A stretch of 64,000 nt of DNA, taken from NCBI RefSeq assembly GCF_000524195.1, contig NW_020170406.1, positions 389,304-453,303 on the forward strand. Direction: 5' to 3'. The notes beneath the pieces are model-generated. The model was not told where the DNA came from. It did not search any database and saw only the letters and a list, made by a program, of their open reading frames with translations. The stretch comes from Echinococcus granulosus. Its lineage: Eukaryota; Platyhelminthes; Cestoda; Cyclophyllidea; Taeniidae. Positions within the stretch are counted from its first letter, which is position 1. The number at the start of each line of letters is the position of its first letter. A program made the position numbers and the translations under genes. Below are positions 13,080 to 24,528 of this stretch, in pieces.

Positions 13080-16000
13080 CTAACTCAAAAAGTGGACGCA
13101 TGCAAGTCCCTGAATGCACACCACTCCAAGCAACATGAAGCACAGCTGGATGAAGGACTCCCTTAAAATGAAGCAACAAAGCATAATTAAGCATTTGGGT
13201 ACCAATAACTACCATTTTAACACCATCCAAAACGGTATCTTCCTTCAAAATTTGTCCCAGTGATTTTTAAGCAGTCAAACGTTGAAAATGATTTCGGAGA
13301 GGACTGGGGAGTACATTTTATACAGGCCTAGCTTTCGTGATCAGGATTGGAATCGGCAATAAAACACTTGTTTGAGGAGATAAAATCACATTACTTCTAC
13401 AAATTACTCGTGTGATTATGAAGTCGTAAACCAGATGGACGCATCTAGCCACGCAGGTCACATCAAGCTCTAGGAATTTCGACGCTCGAAAACCCGAGTC
13501 ACCTCCCCTCTCAATCTTGACAACCACGGCTCAATGGCCATTTACAAGCAAATGTGAGTGGGTATTTACTGACATCGTTTAGCACCATAACAGGCGACAC
13601 GTCTTTAAAAAATTGTACACGGTTCATTTTCGCATAAATTCAGGGTAAACGCATGGGAATCTTACATATAAGTAGTTAAAGTCGCCATGTTTGTTCCTCG
13701 AAACTAACAAATTGTAAAAGATTTAAGTGTTCCACTAATTTCGCTCGTTTGTGTAAAGGGAGGGCAAAGGTCTGTACTGAGGGTTTGGATGGTAGGCTAG
13801 ATTAAATTGAATAAGGATTTTTTAAATTTACACATCACCTACCTTGGTGTCTTTTCTTGCAAAAAAGTGGGAAGTAAAGAGACCAGCGCGATGTACAGAA
13901 ACCCACCGGCCGTAAAAGGCAGCAATAACATCCAATCTACGAGGAAAGCAGAACCATTTTAACCATTAGCAATACATAAAACAGCCGCATAAATTTAAAT
14001 AATGATTGGGTCCCCGTGAAGACTACCAAATCTTGTAACATACTTGAAAAGGGCCTCAGAATATTTCGCTTTAGTCTTGGACTTAGCTCACAATGATGTT
14101 TTGATGGAATTTTTGGACTTGCATGACTTCGTGCATATGAAAGTTACTAAAACAAAAGTCCATAAATTCCGTGACAGAAGCCACAAATAATTCATTCATT
14201 CATTCTCATAAATGATTCTACAGGGCATGCATTTTGCAATAATAGGTGACCCAGGAATTAGCAGAAAAAAATGACATCGACCACAGTCGTACTCGCCAAA
14301 CACATTTGTTGTCGAAACACCAAACGTTGCCGTGTGACTGCAAAAAAACGACGAAGCCGAATTCCATAATGAAAGGCACACAAAGTTATTTGGAGGTGGT
14401 GATTTATTGTAAACACGCGGCGTCTGTGAAGGATTTGAACTACCGTTGATTGTACACAGTCTAGGTTCAACAATTGCCTTGGGGGAACCGACACTACTTG
14501 TGGCACAGTGGATGAATCAATGCGATAGGCCTTGCCTGCTGTCACCTTTGATGAAGAAAGACACAGAGCTTGGATGCTAGCAGAATTAACTAAGGTCAGG
14601 CGATCTTAACTGTAAAAGATCATTTTGATTACGGCGAACCAGATGCTGCACTGGGAGCGAACAAAGCAAGCTTTCGCCATCCAAATTAGAGCAGGAATAA
14701 TCGCTAAGATGCGTGCATTAATCCGCTGTCAAATGATAAAGGGGAGCCAGCATGGATTGTTGAATCAGATTTTGAAGCATGTCCTTCATTTAAAAAGGAT
14801 CAAGTATCGCCTCTGATTTACGGAACTTCCAGTATGTTTCAAAATCATATAAACTTGGACACTGATGGCTCTGCTGCCAACAAGAGCAAGAAAGGGAGCG
14901 AACTTGCTGCCTGCATATTTGCATAATGAAGCCGAATATTCAATTGTGTATAGTGCTGAAGATAAACACAGAACTCTACCAAGCATCGTCAGCTAATTCA
15001 AGCCCTAGGAACCATTATAAGTGTTACCCATAAGCACGTGCAACGGTGATTGTGGCTCGTAGTTTGTTAAATCAGAAGGAATTGACAGTAAGGAATGCCG
15101 AGAAAATTTCACGCATAATTTTGACAAGGCAGATACAAAAATGTATGTGGTAAATCGTATTTCAGTACTAATAGGAGTGCGTTTTCCGATTTACTAAATG
15201 TCAAAAAGTGTTAACAGACATGAAGGCGATTTACGAAAACTTTAACCGAAAATAACTGCACAAATGTTTTAAACGCGAACTGCCAAGGAAAGCGAATGGT
15301 GTTTTGACTTCATGTGGCCAAATGTCCCAGAGGTTTAACGAAAAATCGTGTCCCAATATCACCCGGAACTTAAACTACGTTTTTGTTAAAATCCACTTCA
15401 TATTGTCATTTTAATCAACCTTAATGGAATAATTGCCATTCATTTCCAATGAAGACAACGATGGATAGTGTGATTTCCACTGTAACACAAACCGACGGAA
15501 ACAGAAACCACTATGTCAAAGTCGACTTATTTGTGGAAGAGTCACTCGATTTAATGAATGATTAAGTAGTGATAGGATCACTCAAATGTGAAATGCGGGC
15601 AGAACACATACCCTCATCATCTACTTGTTTCGAGCACCTACGGTTAATAGGCCATGACTCTTCGAGCTGAAGCACTAAACACTTTTCCCTCAGTATGGAT
15701 TAGAAACCCACATTTTCCAAGCGAATAATTTGTTTCATTACGTGTGTTGATAATCAGTTCGGACCCAAGAGTAGAGACAAACGCATAGTGTTTTACCCTA
15801 GACGGATGGAAGGAGTATTTAATTCACTACGGTGAGTGAGAATACAGACATGTTCATAAATTCTATGCTAGAATTTTCGTTCTTTTTTTATTAATTCGGG
15901 GCAGTACAGTGCTACTAATTACTTAGAGACTAGAGGACTATGGGGATTTGGTTGTAAAAAGCTTTACATAGGCAACAAAAAGGGCCCTTTGCTAAACTAG

Positions 16001-18638
16001 GCACCACTGGGTGTTGGTCAAACACAAAGCCGAGTGAACAAGGAGATGTCCTGACAGTGGACTTGGAGGTGCAACGCTCGCACTGTTTGTGTTTGCCCAC
16101 AAATATTTACACCATTGTTCTACTGGCCCATACCCTTACGAAGACAGATGAAGCGGTAAATAGTCAGATGAAGAAGAATAAGCAAACGACAAAACAAGTA
16201 ATTTTTAGGTCTACAAATGCAAATACCAATCCTCAACTGACAATAAAAGCAAATATTTTCAAAATGTCTTATTACGTTTATTTAATTCACTCTATAAAAC
16301 TTGCAGTCAGTAATAAGTTAACGTCGTTTCTTAGTTCATACATCTTATAAGGATAGAAAACTATCCGATGGTTCACTGCATCACCATTCCGGCCAGGAAG
16401 AAATTTAAGAAACTAGCTCCATTAATTTGGAACAAAATTGCGTTAAACAGCAGTGCCGTGACCGAAACACTAAAGTGTTGTGTTTGGCATATTCTACAAG
16501 GTCAAACAAACAGGAATTCTGAAGAAATCACGTCAATCAAGCTCCCTTGGATAACCAACTCACGTTGGTGATATAAAGTGGCAGAATAAAGTGTATACCT
16601 TAAATACACCCGGACACACCTTGATTTGTTATAACAGGTTTGCCCTGGCCCCAAGGCTTCAAAACTTTGCAGGTCACATGGTTCAAGTCAATCAAGTTAA
16701 CCTGAAAACTACAGGCGATCGCATCGTAACGGAGAATAAGTGAAAAGAATTATGCTGCACAGGAATATTTAGCAGACGACGTTCAAAAAAGGGCGGTAGG
16801 AAAGCTATCGCAACACTTCACTTCTAAGCTAAGAGTCTGCGCTCCAGGGTAGTGAGCTAAAACCAGCCCTAAGGGACTATAGTTATTTGAAACAGTCGTA
16901 TGATTTTTTCACGTCAAAAGGTGTAAAAACCTAGATGCATACTAGAGAAGATCAAATTAATTAGTTAGTGTCACCTACCTTTAAACTTCCAACGAAAAAT
17001 GGCTAATGTGTACGTTCCAATTAGACACGTCGAAGCCGTCAAAAGCTGAAACAATGTAGAGAATTACGTACTTAATTTATTCATTAGAATCCATAGGGAT
17101 TACGCGAAACCATAGGCTAGTCTAACGGCTGACGATAACATGAGGTTGTTTGTACAAATAAGTTAGGATGTTAAGCTTTAAAGTCCGCTTGAAGGCTTTA
17201 AGATAGGTTGCATTTCAAAGCCTACCATTAAGTGAAGTATGCATTCGATTTCACTTTTGACTAGTGTAAACACAAAAAAAAGGTACTACAGATTGCATAC
17301 GGGGCAAGAATGGCTTAGTTTATTTTGACCCCTATCGACAGGTCTAGGTTCGTGAGAATTTGAGATAAATATTAAAAAACAGACTCTCACCTGTGCTTTA
17401 ATGGCACCCCGTCGAGAAAATCCACTCCGAAGCAGAATGATGAAATCAGATATTTCGTGGGGAATCTCGTGAATTAGTAGGCACGTCGTAGCAATCAGCC
17501 CACACTGAAATGCAAAAAAAAGGAAAATAATAAAATCCCAGGATATTTTAATGGGCAGTTTTTGTTAAATCATACATGGAATATCGTAGCAGCAGATGAG
17601 ATACATGCAACAATGTCAAAACACATGACAAGCTAATTAGAATGCAAGACTGGGTTTGCCATAAGTATTATTCCGACTTCTTCAAATGCAACCTCCTGAT
17701 TAAGACAAAATTTTACTTGCTGACGGCATTAATCAAATTCGTATCTATCTTGGAGGTGGATCTTTCGAAATTATCTCTTTAGTTCAAATTATTACAGACA
17801 GTCTTGAATATAGTTTCCTCATACGTGATTCAAAAGCGTTTTGTATAATGTTTAAGAGATCGTGTTGCTAATGTATTGCGGAATTAATAAAACATAGCTA
17901 CCTTTATGTCAGAATCGTCTAATTAGAGTTAAAAAAAATATCAAGACATTGCAGAATTTTACATATGGTAACTAATCTAGACAGCGTCTTACGCGAATTG
18001 AAACGGAATAACTAGCTCCCAATGAAAGCCCGTGAGAAAAGTTATCAATTGAATTTGCAAGAAGATTTAAATATCCAACGGCCTAAACCATTAAATAAGA
18101 ATTGGCCAAACCCGTGGAACAGAGAAACCAACTCCCGGTCTTACTCGAGGAGAATCCATAATTTGTAAATCATTTGATGATTTGCCAGTTTTCGAAAGCT
18201 TTACGAATAGGTAACCTTCTTTAAGGTACTGTATACCTGCAGGTTCTCGTAAAAGCCAGCGACCATTTCTGTTGCAAAAAATACCAAAATACCAGTGAGG
18301 ATTGCAAGAGCCCATGCACTGCTGCTGAGTAAAAGGCTGTCAACAGATTCTGGAAGTAAATGGAGGAAGACTTCACCCAAAAGGCTGCCAGTAGCAAAGC
18401 ACAGCCACCGGTTTAACACTATTTCCAAAGTTGATATAGAATCCCCACAATTCATACCAATTTCATTCAAGCTAAGTTTGTTTGGAGCTTCTAAAATGAG
18501 TGCGGGAAAAATGCCACTGCTTCCGACTGCCATAGCCGATAAGGTAGATAATATCGCCTCGAAGAAGTTCGGAAGCCCAACCATTTCAACGTTCCCGAAC
18601 TTTGAGGAACATGTAACCTTGAGTAAGTGTTGAGACAA
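13080..18638 (-). CDS. SLC39A13: ZIP-family zinc transporter, closest to ZIP13/ZIP7 (LIV-1 group)
   Basis: ZIP transporters move zinc into the cytosol from outside or from organelles; ZIP7 and ZIP13 act on ER, Golgi or vesicle stores. Six exons (18638-18237, 18082-17993, 17504-17391, 17045-16979, 13936-13843, 13161-13080) join in phase into 282 residues. Exon 1 carries TM1-TM3, including LCFATGSLLGEVFLHLLPES. TM4 has the metal site DNFSHG (residues 147-152). TM5 has HEIPHEISDFIILLRSGF from residue 176, the LIV-1 signature. TM7 reads LLPFTAGGFLYIALVSLLP, and the final exon gives TM8 (ESFIQLCFMLLGVV) and a stop. The introns hold nothing recognisable; the longest is about 3 kb. The first Met is the upstream one in exon 1, and an extra 5' exon with a signal peptide is possible. 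There is no His-rich cytoplasmic loop, and the chain is shorter than human ZIP13. Assignment to ZIP13 rather than ZIP7 is inference. Confidence 0.88.
13937..16978. other. Long intron of the ZIP gene
   Basis: This intron, just over 3 kb, separates the exons for TM6 and TM7. Short open frames inside it (minus 14258-14545, plus 16057-16350) have no recognisable domain and no supporting splice context. I see nothing else in it. Confidence 0.7.
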
Positions 18639-19160
18639 TTGAAATGAGTACTATAAACAATTTCATTATTTCTCATATTATTTCAAAATATTTCTCTTCA
18701 AATCGTTGCGTAAATGTCGCATACTATCGTGTTGTGTTACTAATAGTGTGAGGTAAACGTATGTGCTTCCTTTTTTTAGAATATTATAGATGTTCTTCTC
18801 TCCACCCAAGTTAAAAACAAGTTGCATATTATAAGCACAGTCATGGGAAAAGTGAACACAATGATGGCATATTTGTGATTCGGTTACCTTTAACCGACTA
18901 GTGTTTTTCAACCCTTAGGTAGTTGTGCGCGATATCCATCTTTCCTACATTAGATTTAATAACTACAGCAATTTCTAGATAACGACTAGTATAATGCATA
19001 TTTTTTTTCTAGATTGCCAACCTAAAAAACACTCCTAAGCCCCCCAAAACGACGCACTAGGCACATTTTGTACACTACTGGCAGTAGTTTAAACACCTGC
19101 TCGATTCTTTACTCGAATTATAATTCCTGTGGTTCTAAAAATACAGTCGATAATCCACAA

Positions 19161-19290
19161 CGTCCTAATAATTTCCTGAAGATGAGAGAAGACCTTCTAC
19201 CCTGGCACAAAATTTGTATTTGCCATACAGCAAAGCTTTAAGCTATTAGCATGGTCCCGAGGCCAAGCCACCCAAAGAAGTTACTACAGT
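19161..19290 (+). mobile_element. Diverged copy of the LTR-like repeat
   Basis: The stretch aligns by eye with the family also found at 19949, 23518, 47004 and 47539. It has a CCTGAAGA-type block near the start, then a block like GCTATTAGCATGG and one like CCACCCAAAGAAG. It is heavily mutated and lacks a clear TG...CA end pair. Confidence 0.5.
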
Positions 19291-19465
19291 AGAGCCTCAT
19301 ATTGTTTCCTTTACTAACAGTAAGAGTGAAACAACCAACAAATTACAGAGCATATTGGCTTTCTACTTCTACTCTTTCTACATATACATTTCCGCGAGCT
19401 AATTTTACCTGCGATATCATAGAACACACAAGCATCTAAAATATCAATAACGTCTCTCATGTAAC

Positions 19466-19510
19466 TGTAGCACCCTAAGACTTCTCTGGACGCGAAAGAA
19501 AGCGTAATAG
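19466..19510 (+). mobile_element. 5' fragment of the LTR-like repeat
   Basis: It begins TGTAGCACCCTAAGACTTC, a degenerate form of the family start TGTAGCGTCCCGAGAC, and keeps the following GACGCGAAAGAA block. The rest of the repeat is absent. It lies about 440 bases upstream of the intact copy at 19949, in the same orientation, so the two may be remains of one element with two terminal repeats. Confidence 0.5.
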
Positions 19511-19511
19511 T

Positions 19512-19781
19512 ATGACCGAATATGTACTACCGACGCAGGGAATGGCTGGGAGGCTACCGGCATGGACCGAAGTCCGTGTCACTGGGATTGACTACAACGG
19601 CTGCACCCTTAAGTGCCCGCGTAACAAAAATGAAGTTGAACAAACAATCAAAATACCACATAACAACTTCATTCAAACCGTAGTCGCGCCACCAGTTTCT
19701 CCCATATTCCAAATACTTGTATTGATAAGCTTTGCCTGTAGAGATCATGAAGCATTTCCGACACCCTTATACTGGGAGTAG
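19512..19781 (+). other. Open frame of 89 codons between repeat copies, unrecognised
   Basis: The frame lies between an LTR fragment (19466-19510) and an intact LTR-like copy (19949-20142). Its middle (residues about 17-55) looks protein-like: VRVTGIDYNGC, then an acidic and basic segment, then a short hydrophobic stretch. I do not recognise a family. It could be a remnant of an internal retroelement frame or chance. There is no evidence of expression. Confidence 0.25.
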
Positions 19782-19948
19782 AGGTTCCAGGGGAATAGAA
19801 CCAATCTCCATGTTGATCGATAGTGTGCCCTCGGTCGTGAGGTTCATCTTGAGAGCTTGTGCCCATAGGAACTGTTCAAAAAGTGTGGCACTTTGGATTT
19901 CCCACGAGCTTGTAGTAGGGCCCAGCAGTATGCTGGAGGATACATTAC

Positions 19949-20142
19949 TGTAGCGCCCCGAGACTCCCTGAAGACGAAAGAAGACACAGCGCTCGGGCAG
20001 AATATATTCAGCGCAGAGAAGGCGTCTGGGCTATTGGCATGGCCCGAAAGGCCAGCCCACCCAACGAAGTACGAGAGGGCTAATTCAAAGTACAAAAGCG
20101 GCGCCTCACCAATACCGAGGGATAGACCACTATCGTATTACA
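19949..20142 (+). mobile_element. Intact LTR-like repeat (possible solo LTR of a TRIM-type element)
   Basis: The 194 bp unit begins TGTAGCGCCCCGAGAC and ends CGTATTACA, giving TG...CA ends as in retroviral-type LTRs. It is flanked on both sides by TTAC (19945-19948 and 20143-20146), a possible 4 bp target-site duplication. Shared internal blocks are CCTGAAGACGAAAG, GCAGAATATATTCAGCGCAG, GGGCTATTGGCATGG, GGGCTAATTCAA and CACCAATACCGAGGGA. Non-autonomous miniature LTR elements (TRIMs) are known from tapeworms; assignment to them is inference. Confidence 0.7.
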
Positions 20143-20150
20143 TTACTAAC

Positions 20151-20215
20151 ACACAGAAGAGTTGAGTGGATAATGGCATGGCTCGAAAGCCAAGGCACCT
20201 CGTCGGAGCACGATC
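20151..20215 (+). repeat. Partial second copy of the repeat core
   Basis: Just downstream of the intact copy, the core with GGCATGGCTCGAAAG and CCAAGGCACCTCGTCGG recurs, preceded by an ACACAGAAGAGTTGAGTGG block. It suggests a partial tandem or nested insertion of the same family. Confidence 0.45.
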
Positions 20216-21063
20216 CACGGGGACCAACGCGCCAGCGCAGTCAAACCTAGAAATAAAGTATCCAGGCATTACACAACTATGCACTGCAGAACCTCCCGTA
20301 GATACCCCTTATTGGCCGGAAAACAGACTGCATGATGTAGTCATATCGCAGCAGATCTGATTGAAAATGACTTCTGTACCAAATTCATAAGAGGACAATA
20401 AGGCCAGCAACTCACAACATCGTTAATCTCAAATTGAAACCCTCACAAAAGCTTAAATATAGTTTGGCTAAAGGGAACTAAGATGTGATACCCAAAAGCG
20501 CTAGCAGTCTTCGACCAAGCTTTAACTCCCAGCCTCGATTACAATTAGAACTCCGTTACCAAATCGGAAGCGGAATGTCAAGGTGCGGAGCAGGTGCTCG
20601 GTTACGCATATTTTAAAGGAGAATCTACCCACTCTACCAAAGAGCGGTTTCAGGTGGCTCAATTATTGACCAGAAGACAAAGAAACCTGTTCTATACACA
20701 GCCCCAAATAGATCATCCCCAAACTAAACTAGCCTATAGCAGCAAAAATTTAGAGGACAATTGAAGAACAGAGTGATTTTGAATTAGTTACGATATGCCA
20801 CCAAAAATATGAAAAAAGAACGCAAATTACAGTGCCAGGGTCAAATAGGAGCAGTGCTTCGTCCATATACACGCATGAAGTATTTACGAAGAATAACCAT
20901 CCAGGTCACACCAAACAACCTAATGAGTACTAAATGGGACAACTCAAATCTTCTGATGTATGAAGGTAGAGATTCAACCAATTTATGCTCAGTAAAAAAA
21001 TAATTGAAAATGAATATCTTAAGCCGAAATACTGATCTTCCCAGATCACGCCCAAATTAGTTC

Positions 21064-21069
21064 TTTATT
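21064..21069 (-). promoter_or_regulatory. Poly(A) signal AATAAA of UFC1
   Basis: The complement reads AATAAA, 52 bases past the UFC1 stop codon. Confidence 0.7.
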
Positions 21070-21120
21070 TTCACAAAAGTTATCTGCAAAGAAAAGCCAA
21101 AAAACATGTACAAAATGAAA

Positions 21121-21662
21121 TCACTCATCTTCGGGATGTTTTATTAACCCTTTACTAATCAAATCAGGAATCTCAACTGCAAGCCATGGACCGAGACCCA
21201 GCGCAAGAGCATGTGCAATACCAAATTTGGGGACATTTCGAGTCCATAAGGGTTTGAAGTGATCAGTGAGGCAAATTTTTCCACCACGATACATCTTCGC
21301 CGTTTTCCCATCCAATTCCGGTAGCATTATCTCTGGGTTGGATGCGGGATAAGAAACAGGAATATCGAAGCAAACATCGAATTCATATTTTCTCATTTCA
21401 TGAATATACCTAAAGTTAAAGGCACTGATAAGAAAAATTAGCTGCTCACACACCAACATTTTCCTGTCCACCTCGTCCCATTTGAGTTGGATTCAATTTG
21501 GAACCAATGATTGTCATTTTCCTTATTATGTTCCACATATTTTATTAAAGAAGTATATTCCTCCTTTAAACGTGTAACCCAATCATCTCCATCTCGTGGA
21601 CCAGCCCTTGTCTTGAGAAGGGGAATAGCAGCTAGTGTCCTCTTCAAACCCTCACCCGACAT
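21121..21662 (-). CDS. UFC1: Ubiquitin-fold modifier-conjugating enzyme 1 (UFM1 E2)
   Basis: UFC1 accepts activated UFM1 from UBA5 on its catalytic cysteine and passes it to the UFL1 ligase complex, which modifies ribosome and ER-linked targets. Two exons (21662-21454 and 21409-21121) are split by a short 44 bp intron inside the codon of Trp70 and give 165 residues; the human protein has 167. The sequence is highly conserved: [15 protein letters not shown] near the N terminus, [23 protein letters not shown], then the core [21 protein letters not shown] with the catalytic Cys at 116. [20 protein letters not shown] and [12 protein letters not shown] follow. The start gives [10 protein letters not shown], in register with the human N terminus. 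It is an ordinary, complete gene, divergent from SMU1. Confidence 0.98.
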
Positions 21663-24528
21663 CCAGCAAAGGAAACACGTTACGACAATTATTGGCTGAG
21701 AAAAAGTACTTCAATAAAGTCGCCGACAATTAAGTGCATAGGAACACACAGAAAGTGTAAATCAAAGTAAGATTTATGTGCCAATTAGGCCTTTTAAAAT
21801 TAACATATCCACTAAAACTTGTAAATCTACAGATCCACAGTCAGGAGGATTGCGCGTGAAGAATTATATAAAGAGAATAGAGCTAAACAAGGTTAAGTGC
21901 ATTGTAAATTAGACTGTGTTATCCTATATTTACTCCAAACCTTGGGCAGATTAGGTGATAAAAGGGCTGCATCCCCAGTATCTAAGCCTTGGAGACTTAC
22001 CGGTCACCAATTTTCACGGAGGATCAGGAATCGACAACTCTTTGGGAATCAGTGACGTTTACCCAGCCTCGAGGTTGGCACTAAGATTCAATATAAATCG
22101 CCGGGCCGATTGAAGTCCAGATTTCTAATTTTCAGTTTGTATCAACATAGAAACCCTACATACCCTATGTTGGTTTGCTAAGGCTCGACTTTTAGAAGCC
22201 AACTCTGTGTCTTGGCCATTGTGCAATTGCCAAGTTGGTTGGTCTCTGGGCTATGCGAGAATCCTTAGGGCCTTCTGTGTTGAACATTTACATTTTACCC
22301 AAATATGTGGTGTCCTATTGTCTTCAAATAGGTCACAGTGCGCTTCTTTGTTGGAAACTTTAAGCAAACCCGACCCTAAAGGATATCTCTCCTGATTTCT
22401 ACTGCTAGGTGACACACTTAACAGGGTGGTAAAAGTGAACATGCCACGATAGAGTAATCAGTGCCGACCCAAAAAAGATGGGCTGGGAGTGACAGCTACC
22501 TTATTAGCTACCTTAATCTCGTGTTCGCAGGTTTAGCCATTAACAAGAGACGACACTATCCGTGCCCCACTTAGAAAGGTTTCGGTATGGAGTCTCCCAA
22601 AGCACCTGCAAGAAGGCATCAATAAAAGGAACTTTCGATCCCCCTCTTTGGCCCTCTTTTAGCTGGATAGAACCCATAGAGATTTGAATGCACAGTGCTG
22701 AAGTAAGAATAAATTACCGGGTAGGAACAGACCCAAAACTATACCGAAAAATGGAGTGATGTCTAGCACAATCGAATGTCCCTGAATTCCGTTCTTATAC
22801 AGAACGAAATTTCAAATCCAGCAGATTTGCTATGAAATGTTTGTGGCATTGTAGTTAATTATCTTCTCAGTTGTATGCGAATTCGATCACCATCACGATT
22901 GCCTCGTGGATGTTATCTTTCAGCAATGATTGCACTGTGATGGCTGACACGGAAGGTTTAACAAAAGAACCACCGCAGATGACACATAAAAGACGAAAGG
23001 GCTGTTGTTTAGCCCCAATTCGGCATGAGACTTCTTTGCGTCTTAACCAGTGCTCATTCGAGGGGTGAGCTGGCGTCCAGATCATGCTAGTATGACCAAG
23101 TACTACTTCAAACGGAGTATGTATATTCCACCTTAGTATTATGTCATCCATCGTTCTCAGGGAAGTCTGGGGAGATATACTACTTAACATAACCTGGCAA
23201 ATACGTATCAGTTTGCCATATTTTTTAGCTTTTTTGTACAGCCACGCAGAGGTTCCTGTCCCTGAGGTCTGTAATTTCGCACTGCGGCTTGGTGTGCGTA
23301 GTATTTATTTACTTCGTGGTGCACTTATCTGATACTTTGTTCATATTTCTGGATATTTGAATCAGCGTAAGGGTATAGGCACCCTATGCGGCATAGGCTA
23401 AACTACTTTGCAAGTCACTGATGCAAGTTCTATCATGATGATTAGGTTTTTACAGCTAAGAGGACTTTGGGTGACATATTGTCAAAATGTGCAACTTCAA
23501 TACAATTTAAACCCTTGTGCTGCGTCCCGAGATCTTCCTGAAGACGAGAGAAGACATAATACTCGATTAGAATATATACATATATATATTGATCACAGAG
23601 AAGGTATTTGGGCTAACTGCAAGGCCTGAAGGCCAGCCCACTCGGTGTGGTACAAAAGCCAAGTCAAAAGTGGCTACTCTCCAATACCGGGAGATAAACA
23701 ACCATTGTATTAAGTAGCCCCTCCCTCTTCTAAGCTTCGTCTCCGGCTCTTCCCTTGGTTAACCTCCCCCGTCGGCCACCATAACGTAGTTGGTGCTGTA
23801 AAGAAACACCCGCGACCAGCCGTGTCAGTCAACAAATTTCCATGCAACTGAGGAGATACTTGACCTCAACGTCACTAATCCCTCTTGGTAATTTAATTGG
23901 TTATGGGATTTCGTCCGGTTTGGGAATTTGATTTGGGTAGATGTAGGCAAACTGGCCTAGAAGCAGATTTGTGAAAGAGGGACGGGATTTAACACAGGTC
24001 CTTGGAGAAAGGGTTTCGAGTCTGTTCCTCCTTGCCACGTTGTTCCCACTTTAGAGCTGCCCGTGCCCTACTCAGCTAATAAGAAATAAAACAAACAACA
24101 ACAATCACCATATTACGGTTAAGCTTCAGCTAATTGTTGAATCTGTACGACTACATGTGCGCGGCATTGAATAAATAAAAGCCAAGGCGCAACTTGTGTG
24201 TGGATCGTGCAGGTTTTTTCTACTCATAAGTCTAGTCTAGCTGGAATGCGAGTATGGTAGTTATACTTCATTCGCTCTCATATTTTCTGTCATTAATTTG
24301 TGCTGATTGCGTGCTATTTTTTAAGCTTCATGGAACTATTACGACACAGCTGTTGTCCTTTTTTTGCTAGTCAGCTGTCACGGTTAGCGGTATTTAATAA
24401 TTTTAGTGAATTTTTTTAGAGGACACTTGTTTTCTTTAACGAATCCTGAAGAGTTTTTACTAATCATATAGAGGGAGCCAACTTCGATTTGTTCATATGT
24501 GAGCACGGGCTGTGCTTTGATCTTGCAG
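21663..24528. other. Divergent intergenic region between UFC1 and SMU1
   Basis: This 2.9 kb region must hold both promoters. It contains one LTR-like repeat copy (23518-23714) and an open frame on the minus strand at 22867-23190 that I could not assign. I see no other gene. Confidence 0.6.
23518..23714 (+). mobile_element. Diverged LTR-like repeat copy
   Basis: It shares the order of blocks with the copy at 19949: GCGTCCCGAGA, CCTGAAGACGAGAGAAGACA, a CACAGAGAAGG block, AAGGCCAGCCCAC and CCAATACCGGGAGA, ending in GTATTA. An AT-rich expansion (TATATACATATATATATT, about 23573-23590) sits where other copies have GCAGAATATATTC. The TG...CA termini are eroded. It lies in the UFC1-SMU1 intergenic region, about 0.8 kb upstream of SMU1. 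Confidence 0.65.

Noticed and set aside
12931..13248. Minus-strand frame of 105 codons as the last ZIP exon
   Set aside because: Its reading does not resemble ZIP TM8. The overlapping frame at 13161-13080 does, and joins in the right phase.
22867..23190. Minus-strand frame with TPFEVVLGH and EFAYN, recalling a retroviral-type integrase
   Set aside because: In integrases the FAYN-like motif precedes the TPFE-like motif; here the order is reversed, and no zinc finger or DDE residues are visible.
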